The notes: generated from the sequence alone by a model not told the origin. 64,000 bases of DNA from Bicyclus anynana (GCF_947172395.1 NC_069100.1:11870109-11934108), one strand, 5' to 3'; shown: positions 43,626 to 54,439, counted from the first letter of the stretch. Program-made: numbers and translations.

Positions 43626-44899
43626 TTACAAGGCGCGGGCAATTGGTCTTCCAGCGGTATAAGCAGAAGCGATTGGTACACTTTGGTACGGTCCGCTTGG
43701 GTACGGTCCGCTCGGGTACGGTCCGCTCGGGTACGGGACATACGCTCCGGGGTAACCTGGTAACGGTCCGGGGTACGCTGGGATTGGCGCCTGTTCAATT
43801 TCGCTGACCATCCCAACTTGTGGGCTGGTACATTCGTAAGCCACAGTACCAGTACCACACGCTGGCAACGGTCCTTCTAAAGACACAGCACCCAAGAAAG
43901 GCAACTGACCAGTCACAGCCAAAGGTCCTTCGATGACCATCTTATCAGTCTCAACAGTTACACCAGTCGAAGCCATGGGCGATGCACTGTTTACTCTCAA
44001 CCCTCCGCCGTTAGATGCTGATAGCTCTGATATGGATAAGCCAAAGTTTAAGCCAGGCACGCCAGGTCCAGTGATAGTCTCACACGCGTAGACGGGGAAA
44101 GCCAGGGGTAGCTCGGACCCTAAATTGGCTACAGTGATTTCAGGAACTGGGATTGGTACTGGAGCCCGGAGACACTGACAGGTTATTGTCTGGAAAAGAA
44201 TTATTTATTTTTAGTTTATATGTCACAATAGTACAGTTTTTTTTACTATTTACAAGTTAGCCCTTGACTACAATCTCACCCGATGGTAAGTGTTGATGCA
44301 ATCTAAGAAGCGGGATAACTTGTTAGGAGGAAGATGAAAATCCACACCCATATCGGTTTTTACACGACATCGTACCGGAAGGCTAACTCGCTTGGCAATA
44401 CGTATTTGCCGATAGGGTGGTAACTAGCCACAGTCGAAGCCTCAATCCGCCCAGCTGGGAATCGAACCCAGGACCTCCGTCTTGTAAGTCCACCGTGCCA
44501 CGGAGGCGTCAAAATGAAATTTACAAGTTTGCCCAGCCTGACTGTCCAACGTGGAAATGCAGCCAGTATTCTTGACACCATTTCAAATAAGCAATATCTG
44601 TTTATTAGGATAAGTTAGCCTAAGATTCTTATTTCAATAAAATTTTGCCTTCTCGATGATTGGAAACTAAATTATAAAGTAGTTCAATTGCACTTTTTTA
44701 CGCGTGATATCGTATGAAGATAGTTTTTCTCGTGAAAATAGTTTGTCGCCATATCGGGAAAAATTACCTATTCTTATACTGATAAGGTCGCCCTTGAAAT
44801 AATTATCTTTTAATATCAATAAATTATAAAAAATAACTTAGGTATGATATCTACCTGTATCACAACAGCAGAAAACAGAATAATAACTTTGAAAGCCAT
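43626..44899 (-). CDS. Early-type chorion protein, class B-like (E1)
   Basis: Predicted secreted eggshell protein of 202 residues. Exon 1 is 44855-44899 (MAFKVIILFSAVVIQ, 15 codons) and exon 2 is 43626-44189, phase 0. The signal probably ends after TITC, giving Gln-Cys. The central domain is class B: MASTGVTVETDKMVIEGP, LPFLGAVSLEG, ACGTGTVAYEC. The N arm is long and not glycine-rich (PVPIPVPEITVANLG). The C arm has three YPSGP pentapeptides encoded by 15-bp repeats at about 43683-43738. It resembles the ErB type of early chorion genes; timing is inferred. TATAAAAG lies at 44981-44988. The 665-bp intron holds a SINE-2 and a MITE arm. Confidence 0.9.
44237..44515 (-). mobile_element. SINE-2 in the E1 intron
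   Basis: Minus-strand copy with T-rich tail at 44237, B-box complement GGGAATCGAACCC and a shortened head complement (CCGTGCCACGGAGG). Internal deletions compared with 40597-40928. Confidence 0.8.
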
Positions 44900-45214
44900 T
44901 TTGTTAACCAAAAAAAATGTTAACTTTTTCTTTTTGCTGAACTTGGTAGTTTAATAATAGCTATTAAAAAAGTATACCTGCTTTTATATGTTACGAATTA
45001 CATAATTTCATCAAACAATTAGGTATATGTGACATGACTAAGTTTGTGATTACGTGTGGTGGAGAAAAAATGTTTAATTATCTTTGTAATTGTTTCATAA
45101 ATATTGATAACTATACATGGCATGAAAATTATTTCTTTTTTAGATAACCAAAGCAAAAATTAATGTGAAAGCTAAACAGACTATTTCCAAAAGCAGAAAA
45201 TCGTATAGTATAAA

Positions 45215-45402
45215 GGTAGGCGTCCACATATCCGCATCGAAAGTACGCGGACGCATAGCATTAAACGGATTTTTAACTTTACGGTAGGTTCGTACGATGC
45301 GGATCAATGGACGCACTTTTATGACTTCCTATACAAATAATACTACGATTCGTTTCATGCGATGCGTCCTATACTTACGATCCGGATATGTGGATGCCTA
45401 CC
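45215..45402. mobile_element. MITE, 188 bp with perfect 20-bp ends
   Basis: GGTAGGCGTCCACATATCCG at the left and CGGATATGTGGATGCCTACC at the right are inverted repeats with one or two mismatches. The inside repeats CGCATCG/GCGGATC motifs. It has no coding region. A diverged relative lies at about 23070-23230. Confidence 0.8.
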
Positions 45403-46066
45403 ATTAAGGTGCTAAGGTGTGAAGACTGATCGCCTACGGGATTTGTCGGCTCGGTGACTCTCAGACTACATAATCGCAGCGTCTTCGCTGTTGAAGACAA
45501 CCTCCTAGTTTTTCAACATTATCCAAACATTGGTCTCACCCATAATCACGGGGCTTTAGGATTAATGCACAGGTTAAAACAATCTTCTCGAACGTCGCTC
45601 AAGTCAAAGTCCAAGTCTCAAAGATTATTTATCGAATCATGCCCTTAGAGAGTCGTCCCGCCCATCCCGGGTTTTCTGTTTTCGGACCCCACTGGGCGAT
45701 TCTTCTAACTTTGACTTAAATGTTAGTACCTAGATGTATACGAAAATTAACTAGCTATTGTTAGTATAGCCATCAATTGGTAAAATTAAAGATGACGTAA
45801 TAGCCCAGTGGATTTGACCTCTGTTTTGGATTCCAGGGTGTAGCTTCGAATCAGATCGGGGTCATGGACCTCCAACTTTTTAGTCATGTGCATGTTAGGA
45901 TATTGAATATCACGTGTCACAAACGGTGAAGGAAGTCTGCCAATCCATATTGGGTCAGCGTAGTGGACTATTTGCCATTCTGAGAGGAGGAGGATATTAT
46001 AGGTACGAGTAGTTAACACATGTCAAAGTACTAGAGTTGGCCTGCTACACAGACAGTAGCCAGGAC
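45403..46066. other. Unrecognised spacer plus SINE-1 piece
   Basis: 45403-45780 holds a moderately GC-rich stretch (CACTGGGCGATTCTTCTAAC near 45690) that I cannot assign. A worn SINE-1 copy covers about 45791-45997 (plus). Confidence 0.45.
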
Positions 46067-46569
46067 AATAGGGATGATGACAGTTTTTTAAATTGTATAT
46101 ACATTAAGAGTATACTAATAGCAAAGCAATTTTGTAAAAGTAACAGGGTATCTGCGATCATTACTTTCGAAGCTCGGGGATTTAAAGGGTCGGATTTGCG
46201 GCGCTGCCGCGGATCCCTGAAAAACGCTTCATACAAAATGACACGATTAGTGACGTCGTTGGCTCGCTGATCGTTAGGTTTGTATGGGCGTTCAAACAAA
46301 ATTACTAATATCTTTGTTATTTGTGCGTTTATGTTCATAGTTCATATATTGAAAAATGTCACATTTAATGTAATGAATCTAAAACTGTATGAATATTCAT
46401 CTAATTACGATAAGAAAAATTTAATAGATTTTGAAATTTTATAATCTTATTTATTTTGCAAATATCCAGACAATCTTTGCTTTTTATGTATAAATTAGTT
46501 AACATTGACCTTATTAACCCGAATGTATCATAAAAATCAATATATTCTAACCTATTCATCATCCTCATT
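46067..46569. mobile_element. Non-coding transposon, copy 1 (~505 bp)
   Basis: Begins AATAGGGATGATGACAG and ends TTCATCATCCTCATT, short inverted ends. The interior is almost the same as 50099-50602, including GGCGCTGCCGCGGATCCCTG and AAATATCCAGACAATC-like blocks. The open frame over its left part is not conserved between copies. Confidence 0.7.
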
Positions 46570-46689
46570 CACGAATAGTTTGCCCTTAAGTAGAAAATCG
46601 ATCGATTTTGAGATCATAAGATGTCTTACTACAGGCTCGATCCAGTCATTTCTCGAAAAAGCAGTGCAGTAGAGCAATCTTTGGTTCAA

Positions 46690-46932
46690 ATTTGGCTGGT
46701 GGGAGGCTTCGGCCGTGGCTAGTTACCAGTGGCAGTGGCAGTCTACCGGCAAAGACGTACCGCCAAGCGATTTAGCGTTCCGGTACGATGCCGTGTAGAA
46801 ACCGAAAGGGGTGTGGATTTTCATCCTCCTCCTAACAAGTTAGCCCGCTTCCATCTTAGACTGCATCATCACTTACCACCAGGTGAGATTGTAGTCAAGG
46901 GCTAACTTGTAAAGAATAAAAAAAAAAAGAAA
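46690..46932 (+). mobile_element. SINE-2, head-truncated
   Basis: Plus-strand copy beginning at GGCTGGTGGGAGGCTTCGG and ending CTAACTTGTAAAGAAT with a poly(A) tail of about 14 bases. The tRNA-like head is missing. Confidence 0.8.
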
Positions 46933-46974
46933 TCTACAGGGACCGCACGATTATCACTGACTGTCACCAATAAT

Positions 46975-47508
46975 GGACCAGCAGGCTAATTCACTATCTT
47001 TGACGTATGCTAGTTGACATAATATACGAAATTGAGATTCTATGTAACAAATGTCATCCGGTGCTTACTGGTAAATATCGTACAGTACGTAGATGACATT
47101 TCTCAATTGATTTGATGTTTATTTTAATAGGTTGCTAGCAACGACCAAAATAGTGAATAGGCTATCAGAAGGCTTATTTACTATCTTTGACGTATGCTGG
47201 TTGACATATACGAAATTGAGATTCTATGTAACAAATGTCATCCGGTGCTTACTAGTAAATATCGTACAGTACGTAGATGACATTTCTCAATTAATTTAAT
47301 GTTTACTTTAATAGGTTGCTAGCAAATACCAAAACAGTGAATAGGCCATCAGAAGGCTTATTAACTATCTTTGACGTATGCTGGTTGACATAAACGAAAT
47401 TGAGATTCTATGTAACAAATGTCATCCGGTGCTTACTGGTGATGTTTATTTTAATAGGTTGTTACAAAGACCAAAATAGTGAATAGGCCATCAGAAGGCT
47501 TATTCTAC
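46975..47508. repeat. Tandem array, ~187-bp unit, about 2.8 copies
   Basis: TGACGTATGCTAGTTGACAT starts at about 47001, 47188 and 47372, giving periods of 187 and 184 bp. Each unit contains ACAAATGTCATCCGGTGC, CGTACAGTACGTAGATGAC, GGTTGCTAGCAA and CCATCAGAAGG. The third unit has an internal deletion. Related single fragments lie near 36580, 53500 and 56690, so the unit derives from a dispersed element. Confidence 0.8.
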
Positions 47509-47613
47509 GGACGAATTCGCGGGCGTCCGCTAGTTGTTGATATTATTGTTCTATATGATGATAATCTGGTGAAAGCTGGAAAGGAGGTACCTACCAAAAT
47601 ACAACAACACTTT

Positions 47614-48136
47614 TGCCGAGTAACGAGTACCGAGTTTTACTCGGTTCAATTTTTTTTCGACCGAGTACTCGGCCGAGTAACTCGGTTCAATCAAATTCCC
47701 ATTTCGCGCGCGTAAAAAAGTATTAAATCAATTCAATTCAATTCAAAATTGTTTTTTTCAAGTAGGCATAGTGTCATACTCACTTTTGAAACGTCAAGTT
47801 TGACTATTTGTAGTGACTCTACCAAAAGCTCAGAAGCCGCGGTCTCTTGTTGAGAACTCTTCTCAACGGGAAATTCAACAGTGTTCTTTTTAAATCTTTC
47901 ATGTTAATTTTATTTAAATTTAATTGAGATTTTCAAAGATTTCCTAAATTACTGATAAATACTTTTTGATTCACACTTATTTTAATTATATGTACCTAAA
48001 TAATGTATATATCTTTTCTTAAACAAGGTTTACTCGGCATTCACCGACCGAGTTATTCGGCCGAGTACGAGTATCAAAAAATCCGCCGAGTAGGCCGAGT
48101 ACCGAGTATCAACCGAGTACTCGGCCCATCTCTAAT
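47614..48136. mobile_element. CCGAGTACTCGG-rich element with nested LINE 3' end
   Basis: The two ends (47614-47700 and about 48025-48136) are built of CCGAG/CTCGG palindromic units. Between them, at about 47725-47990, lies an inverted 3' UTR of the LINE seen at 10475-10735, recognised by CAATTCAATTCAAAATTG, TTTGACTATTTGTAGTGAC and AACTCTTCTCAACGGG. The LINE therefore landed inside the older element. Confidence 0.65.
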
Positions 48137-48358
48137 TATTATTATAATAATCGACATTAAAAGCAGTATAATCGTTATTATTTCTAAGAATATTACACAG
48201 AAATACATAATATTTTGAAACTACAATTAAATTTTTATGATAAAGACCTTGATTCCGCATTTTATATATTACTCAAACGCATCGATAACACAATTAGAAA
48301 AGTGTATAAATTGAATGACGTATCTATATTCGTTTCACTACGAAAAAATATTACTAAA

Positions 48359-49753
48359 ATGAAGTCATTAATATCATTCATTGCTTGGGCATTTGTTTTT
48401 AATGTAAGTTTTTTTATCAATTTTTTAATCTATACCTACTAATATTATAAAGAGGTAAAGTTTCTGGTATTGTAAGTGGTAATCTCTGGATATACTGAAC
48501 CTATTTTATAAATTCTCTAACCACTAGAAAGCCACATTATTTATGAGTGTCATACTATATTTTATTCCCGTATTCTTACGGGAATGGGAACTACGCGAGT
48601 GAAACCGCGGGGCGTTTGCTAGTGATATATAGACTTGTTGAACTTCTCTGGACTAAAATAATTATATTTGATACTCAGACTAATTAGATAAAGACCTGCC
48701 TCCGTAAAACCTCCGTAAAAATACCTTTTTGTGTAGTTATATGGTGTAAAAAATGAACAAATACTGCTAGTTTAGTATAAAATATGTATGAAATCTAAGC
48801 TAGCTTTCCTTAGAAAATGGCAGAAAATTTTGTTCCTGAATTTGGGAGCGATACTAGTCCTTATGTATTTAGTCTGAGATTTGATAGGAAGGTCTAAGTT
48901 GGGGCTTAGAAGATACCTATTAGCTTTAAGTATTTTTTATTCGCTATCTACCTCTTGAGGCTTAAAAAAAGTTCGATTTAATAAAATCTAAAACGACTTT
49001 AATCCTCAATTCCTTGACATATGAATTATTAGTAACCTAAAGCATTCTGCTTGTTTTAAGTATCCGCATTTGGCCAGCATGGTGGACTAACCTCTGTCAT
49101 TCTGATAGGAGACTCGTGCTCAACAGTGAGAAAATTAAAGGTTGTTAATGTTGATGACGACGAGTATCTATACTAAATTGTAAGCCATATAATGAAAAAG
49201 TTTTCATTTCAATATACATAGGTATTCTAACTAAATTAATTTTTTACAGAAAACATATGGCGCCCCCATACAGTCCTTTGGAAACGGAAGTCCGTATCTA
49301 CTAAATAATTTAGCAGTAAATAATTTAGCACCGGTAGGACTTCCCAGCGCACCTGTATTCACTGCCAGTTACGTGCCAAATAATTATGCCAACGCCATCC
49401 CAGAACCAATAGCCAAGACAAATATGATTCCCAACACTATAGCACCGAATGTAATAAGCAATTCAATTGCCAGTACAAACTTCTTGCCAAATAACTTGGC
49501 CAATCTTGAAGTTACTAATGTACAATTTACACCTGTGCTTCCAGAATTAATGCCTTCTTTGCAGTCAGGTGATATAACTGTCGTCGGTGATTTGCCAATA
49601 GGTGGCACTATAAAGGTTTGCGGTTGCATACCAGTTTATGGCATAATTAGTGTTGATGGCATCGTGCCAACGGCTGGCACAGCTGTAGTGGCAGACGCGT
49701 TAGACTGCCCAATAACAGAGGCTCCATGTAAATGCTCTAACCTCATTAGTTGA
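48359..49753 (+). CDS. Early-type chorion protein, class A-like (E2)
   Basis: Predicted secreted protein of 182 residues. Exon 1 is 48359-48403 (MKSLISFIAWAFVFN) and exon 2 is 49250-49753; the frame is open from the acceptor (KTYGAPIQSFG). The central domain near residues 120-168 is class A: GDITVVGDLPIGGTIKVCG, IPVYGIISVDGIVPTAGT. The long N arm is rich in Asn, Pro, Ile and Ala (PNNYANAIPEP, PNTIAPNVISNS) and poor in Gly and Cys, unusual for a chorion protein. The tail has a few cysteines (CPITEAPCKC). TATAAATT lies at 48305-48312; AATAAA at 49833-49838. The 846-bp intron holds a Helitron-like element and a SINE-1 scrap. It resembles ErA-type genes; timing is inferred. Confidence 0.86.
48429..48622 (+). 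mobile_element. Helitron-like element in the E2 intron
   Basis: It starts TCTATACCTACTAATATTAT and ends CGCGGGGCGTTTGCTAG followed by T. The middle carries GGGAATGGGAACTACGCG, as in the copy at 38089. A SINE-1 3' fragment lies further along the intron at about 49060-49165. Confidence 0.65.
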
Positions 49754-50098
49754 TTGTAATGCTAATGTATAGATTTAGATATTATATTGAATTTTCAAAG
49801 TACCTCATTGAAAATTGTTGTTGTAAGATGTAAATAAAATAAATAAAGACTTTATTAAACTGTTTGTGATGTTATATTTATTTCAAACCTATTCTATGTT
49901 ACACTGGCTAGACTTTTATTTTAAGTACCTATGTAATTAAATCTATATATATAAAAAAAGCTCTTCACGATATAAATCAAGACGCGCGGAGCGCGTCATC
50001 CAAAATCCGGAGAACGGCTAACATCAAAGCGATAATATATAAATTACACGAACCATTTAAAGCCACTTTTGTCTCTTTAACAACTCAAAATAATATAA

Positions 50099-50602
50099 TA
50101 GGGATGATGACAGTTTTTTAAATTGTATATAAATTAGGAGTATGCTAATAGTAAAGCAATTTTGTAAAAGTAACAGGGTATCTGCGATCATTACTTTCGG
50201 AACTACAGGAATTTTAGGGGTCAGATTTGCGGCGCTGCCGCGGATCCCTGAAAAACGCCTGAAAAAATGGCACGAGCTAATGACGTCGTAGGTACATAAT
50301 GATCGTTAGATTTGTATGGGTGTTCACACAAAATTACTAATATTTTTGATATTTGTGCGTTTATGTTTATATTTATTTATATTAAAAAATGACACATTTA
50401 ATGTAAGGAAGCTAAAACTGTACGAATTTTCATTTAATTACGATAAAAGATTTTTAATAGATTTTGAAATTTTATAATTTTATTTATTTTGCAAATATCC
50501 AGATAATCTTTGCTTTTTATGTATAAATTAGTTAACATTGACCTTATTTACCCGAATGTATCATAAAAATCAATATATTCAAACTTAGTCATCATCCCCA
50601 TT
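50099..50602. mobile_element. Non-coding transposon, copy 2 (~505 bp)
   Basis: Begins TAGGGATGATGACAG and ends TAGTCATCATCCCCATTA. It aligns along its full length with 46067-46569. It is followed immediately by a SINE-1. Confidence 0.7.
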
Positions 50603-50603
50603 A

Positions 50604-50862
50604 CATCGTCGTTGAGAGGATTTAGGCCAATAGCTACACTGGCTCAATGCGGATTGGCAGACTTGACACACGCAGAAAATTGCACGCAAAAAAATAATTC
50701 TCTGGTATGCAGGTTTCCTCAAGATGTTTTCCTTCACCGTTTGAAACACATGATATTTAATTTCTTAAAATGCTGAAAAGTTGGAGGTGCATGCCCCGGA
50801 CCGGATTCGAATCCACACCCTCCGGTATCGGAGGCAGAGGTCATATCCACTGGGCTATCAAG
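50604..50862 (-). mobile_element. SINE-1 copy
   Basis: Minus-strand copy with 3'-end complement first (GAGAGGATTTAGGCC), body complement (GATGTTTTCCTTCACCG), B-box complement (GGATTCGAATCC) and A-box complement (CCACTGGGCTATC). Confidence 0.82.
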
Positions 50863-51039
50863 TAGGTATTACATTACATAAACATCACAATTTCTCAAGT
50901 TACATTATATTTATGATCTCAAGTTACTTGAGTTCATGTTTGATATTGAGAAACGTCTAATAAGCAGTTTTTAACCGACTTCCAAAAAGGAGGAGGTTCT
51001 ACGTTCGGCTGTATGTATGATTCATATTATGTGATTAGT

Positions 51040-51390
51040 GACTCGCTTGTTATCGTCCACCTGGTGGGGGGTCGAACTGCACTTTCTAGTGTAGGGTCAC
51101 CATTCCAGTATCTTGGAACCCCAACGTCCATCGGCTCTTCGAACTATGTGCCTCGCCCATTGCAACTTCAGCAATGCGACTCGTTGGTGAAGTGTCTCGT
51201 GTAACTTTGGTTCTTATGCGGATCTCCACATTTCTGATTCGATCACGCAGAGATACTCCTAACATAGCTCGTTCCATCGCTGTGTGACTCTGAGCCTTCT
51301 TATGAGGCCCATAGTTAGCGACCAAGTCTCGGAACCATATGTCATCACTGGCAACACGCACTGTTCGAAGACTTTTGTCTTCGGTCTTCC
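51040..51390 (-). mobile_element. RTE-like LINE fragment
   Basis: The minus strand encodes pieces of the same RTE-like C-terminus as at 3716 ([29 protein letters not shown]). It is truncated at both ends. Confidence 0.7.
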
Positions 51391-52649
51391 GTAGGAATAA
51401 AAATAAAAATAAAATATAGCCTATGCCACTCGGGGATAGTGTAGCTTCCCAAAGCTTTATTTGTAAACAAAAATTTCAAATCGGTTCAGTAGGTAGTTTC
51501 AGAGCCTATTCAATGCAAACAAACAAACAAGCAAACAATCAAATCTTTCATCTTTATAAATAAGAAATAAATGAAAGAAAATATTCTCATTGACACAAAT
51601 TGCAAATAGGTTGCCTAATTAAATTTGTACAAGTTCTTGAAAATCAAAATAAATTACCACGACTTCGGAAAAAGCACACATTATGAGAAGAAATGGCCCA
51701 TCAAGCGATTCCAACATATACAGTCTTTGAAAATACATATTGTTTGCTAGATTTTGTGTTATTGGATAATTTTATTTGTTTAGTTTTATCAAATGACAAA
51801 ATCGTACAAATATATGTTGAATAGCTCAATGCAAACAAACAAACAAGCAAACAATCAAATCTTTCATCTTTATAAATAAGAAATAAATGAAAAAATTTGT
51901 TTTATTGGATATTCTATTTGTTTAGTTTTATGAAATGACAAAATTGTGGCCTTAAATGCCCTTTCGTATACCGCCCGGGCCATGGCCTCCCTGGCCTCTA
52001 CATCGCTACGCTTCTGTAGAGAGATATACTCTGTAGAGATTCGTAGCACGTCGTCATATTTTTTTTTTTATTCTATACAAGTTAGCCCTTGACTACAATC
52101 ACACCTGATGGTAAGTGATGATGCAGTCTTAGATGTAAGCGGGCTAACGGGAATTTTTATTTCATCTATTATTAAAAAATATCTTCCAGCGGGGTAAACA
52201 CAAACATTTTAAGAAATTAAATATAACGTGCTAAACGGTGAAGAAAAACATCGTGAGAAAACCTGCATACCAGAGAATTTTCTTAATTATCTGCGTGTGT
52301 GAAGTCTGCCAATCCGCATTTGGCCAGCGAGGTGGACTGAGGCCTAACCCCTCTCATTCTAAGACGCGACCCGTGCTCAACAGTGAGCCGAATATATGGG
52401 GTAAATATTGTTAATATTTACCCCATCATCATCGAATATTATTAACAAAATATAATTATAATGTTTTAAGATACGAGTATCTTTGTTTATGTAACCGTAG
52501 AGGCATAAAATAATTTAAAAACAGTATCATAGATGTGTGATGTGTAACTTTATTATATCATACAAGAAAAAACATATAAAAACCCATTTAAAAACTACTA
52601 AACCATACATAACTAGCACAAATACGTACTGTATTTGTGCTGTGTACTG

Positions 52650-52696
52650 TATTTAAGCCATACATACTCGTATTCGTAGATAGCACGGTATTAAGA
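52650..52696 (+). promoter_or_regulatory. E3 core promoter
   Basis: TATTTAAG at 52650-52657 lies 47 bp before the E3 start codon, the same spacing as the E2 TATA box to its start. A better TATAAAAA near 52576 is about 120 bp away, too far by comparison with the other genes. Confidence 0.5.
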
Positions 52697-54372
52697 ATGA
52701 TGTTTTGTAAAGTATTTTATTTCTGTCTGTCAGCAGTTTTAATCCAGGTAAGAAAAAAAACAATATTTTTTTTTTAATATGATCAAAATTTCAGTTCCCT
52801 TCCAATATTGTATTTGTGTGGGTAGGACAAAAGCCCAGCAGGCCACTAATTTGGTAAATATTAACAACATATTAAAATAAACATCAAATCAACTTTTGAC
52901 GGCCTCCGTGGCGCAGTGGTATACGCGGTGGATACACAAGACGGAGGTCCTGGGTTCGATCCTTAATGATAAAGTTGCTTGGAGGCCGTTGGATCAGCTT
53001 CCACCTTCACACAGGAAGTAAAACTATAAGAAATTGTAATGTTGTCATCGATTGTAATTATAATATTATTGTATGATTTTTTTTTTAAAAGAGCAACTGT
53101 TGAGTTTCTTGCCGGTTTCTTCTCAGGAGAATCTGCCTTCCGAACCGGTGGTAGAATCTTTACAAATAGTCAACTGACGTTTCAAAAGTGCTTGTATACT
53201 AAGCCTACTTGAAATAAATGAATTTTTGATTTTTTTTGATCCCCGGCTGGGCAGATTGAGATTTTCTTAATTTGTCCAGTCTGGCTGGTGGGAGGCTTCG
53301 GCCGTGGTTAGTTACCACCCTACCGGCAAAGACGTACCGCCAAGCGATTTAGCGTTCCGGTATGATGCCGTGTAGAAACCGAAAGGGGTGTGGATTTTCA
53401 TCCTCCTCCTAACAAGTTAGCCCGCTTCCATCTTAGACTGCATCATCACTTACCATCAGGTGAGATTGTAGTCAAGGGCTAACTTGTAAAAAAAAAACTG
53501 AGAAATGTCATCTACCTGCTTTAAGATACGAATGAGGACATTATTGTAACATTGAATCTCAATATCGTATGTAATGTAATAAAGTTAGTTATACTAATAT
53601 TATAAGTTTTGCAGAGTTTGTTAGTTTGTTCACTTGAACGCGATAATCTCAGGAACCATTGGTCCGATTTGAACAATTCTTTCAGTGTTAGATAGCCCAT
53701 TTATCGAGGAAGGCTATATCCCCGTAGCGGTGTCAGCTAGTGTTAACTAACATAGGTACGCCAAAGTTAGTGAATTGGTCTGCATCGAGGATCGAAGCCT
53801 TGGCCCGGTGTTGAGTCCAACCTGTTTACCGTCGAGTTTTTGAGGTATAAGTAATAGTTGTGCTAGCAGGTATTAGAGTAGGTACACGAAAAGTATGGCT
53901 TTCAATTAATTTATCTACAATTTTCAACTTCTATTTACAGACAATAACATGCCAATGTTTGAGGAATGGATTCAATGCCAATATTGCGATGGCCAATGCC
54001 TTACCAATGACCAATTGCGCATACTTGGACAACGGCCTGGCAGCGGAATTTGTTACTGACTTGTCAAACGGAGGAAGATTCACAGTAATAAGTTCATCGA
54101 GAGTACCATCAAGTGGTTTGAAGGTTCATTCAGACAATTTGGCCGTTGATGGCCCATTGGCAGTGACTGGCCAAATGCCCTTCCTTGGCATAGTTTCCTT
54201 GAACGGTGCTGTGCCAGCTGACGGTATTGGCACAGTGTTGTATGAATGTGGGAATGGTAGAGTTGGTATTACTGAAGAAGTTGAGGAGAATGCATTCAGG
54301 AACCTTGGCTTTGGTGTTAGCTGTAATGGACTTGGTTATGCAACACCAACGTATGGTTATATAGTTTTGTAA
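52697..54372 (+). CDS. Early-type chorion protein, class B-like (E3)
   Basis: Predicted secreted eggshell protein of 160 residues. Exon 1 is 52697-52747 (MMFCKVFYFCLSAVLIQ; a second Met follows at once and could serve as start) and exon 2 is 53941-54372. The signal ends after TITC, then Gln-Cys, as in E1. The central domain is class B: RVPSSGLKVHSDNLAVDGP, MPFLGIVSLNG, VLYECGNGRVGI. The C arm is short, without Cys-Gly repeats. The 1193-bp intron contains a SINE-2 broken by a LINE end and a Helitron-like element (about 53590-53740). AATAAA lies at 54433-54438. The exon is AT-rich compared with the paired B genes. Confidence 0.9.
52897..53500 (+). mobile_element. SINE-2 interrupted by a LINE 3' end, in the E3 intron
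   Basis: The SINE-2 head (GACGGCCTCCGTGGCGCAGT, B box GGTTCGATCC) runs to about 52962. There a LINE 3' UTR enters (TTGGATCAGCTTCCACCTTC to an AATAAATGAATTTTTGATT tail), ending at about 53242. The SINE then resumes with CCCCGGCTGGGCAG and runs to its AACTTGTAAAAAAAAA tail. GATCC appears on both sides of the insert and may be the target-site duplication. Confidence 0.85.
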
Positions 54373-54439
54373 AGTGTTAAATGATAAATGTTAATGTTGA
54401 AAATTATTAAATTAAATGTTATATTAAAAAATAATAAAG

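Larger units (their letters stand above)
49860..52649. other. Transposon-filled spacer between E2 and E3
   Basis: No host gene is recognised. In order: non-coding transposon copy 2 (50099-50602), SINE-1 (50604-50862, minus), a GGAGGAGGTTCTACGTTCGG fragment (about 50970-51015), an RTE-like end (about 51040-51390, minus) and a repeat with a 65-bp block that occurs twice (about 51511-51575 and 51825-51890). SINE-2 (52061-52150, minus) and SINE-1 (about 52196-52400, plus) fragments follow. The last 240 bp before E3 are AT-rich promoter sequence. Confidence 0.6.

Noticed and set aside
45454..45648. A possible small gene at 45.45-45.65 kb
   Set aside because: The 64-codon frame has no recognisable domain, no signal peptide and no promoter like those of its neighbours. 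Probably chance in a slightly GC-richer stretch.
46045..46338. A 97-codon frame on the minus strand within the 46 kb transposon
   Set aside because: The second copy of the element at 50.1 kb does not keep the frame, so coding constraint is unlikely.
52897..52962. Functional tRNA genes at places with A-box and B-box matches (4890, 13450, 36780, 41930, 52897)
   Set aside because: Each match continues into a SINE body, occurs in many diverged copies and lacks a complete cloverleaf.
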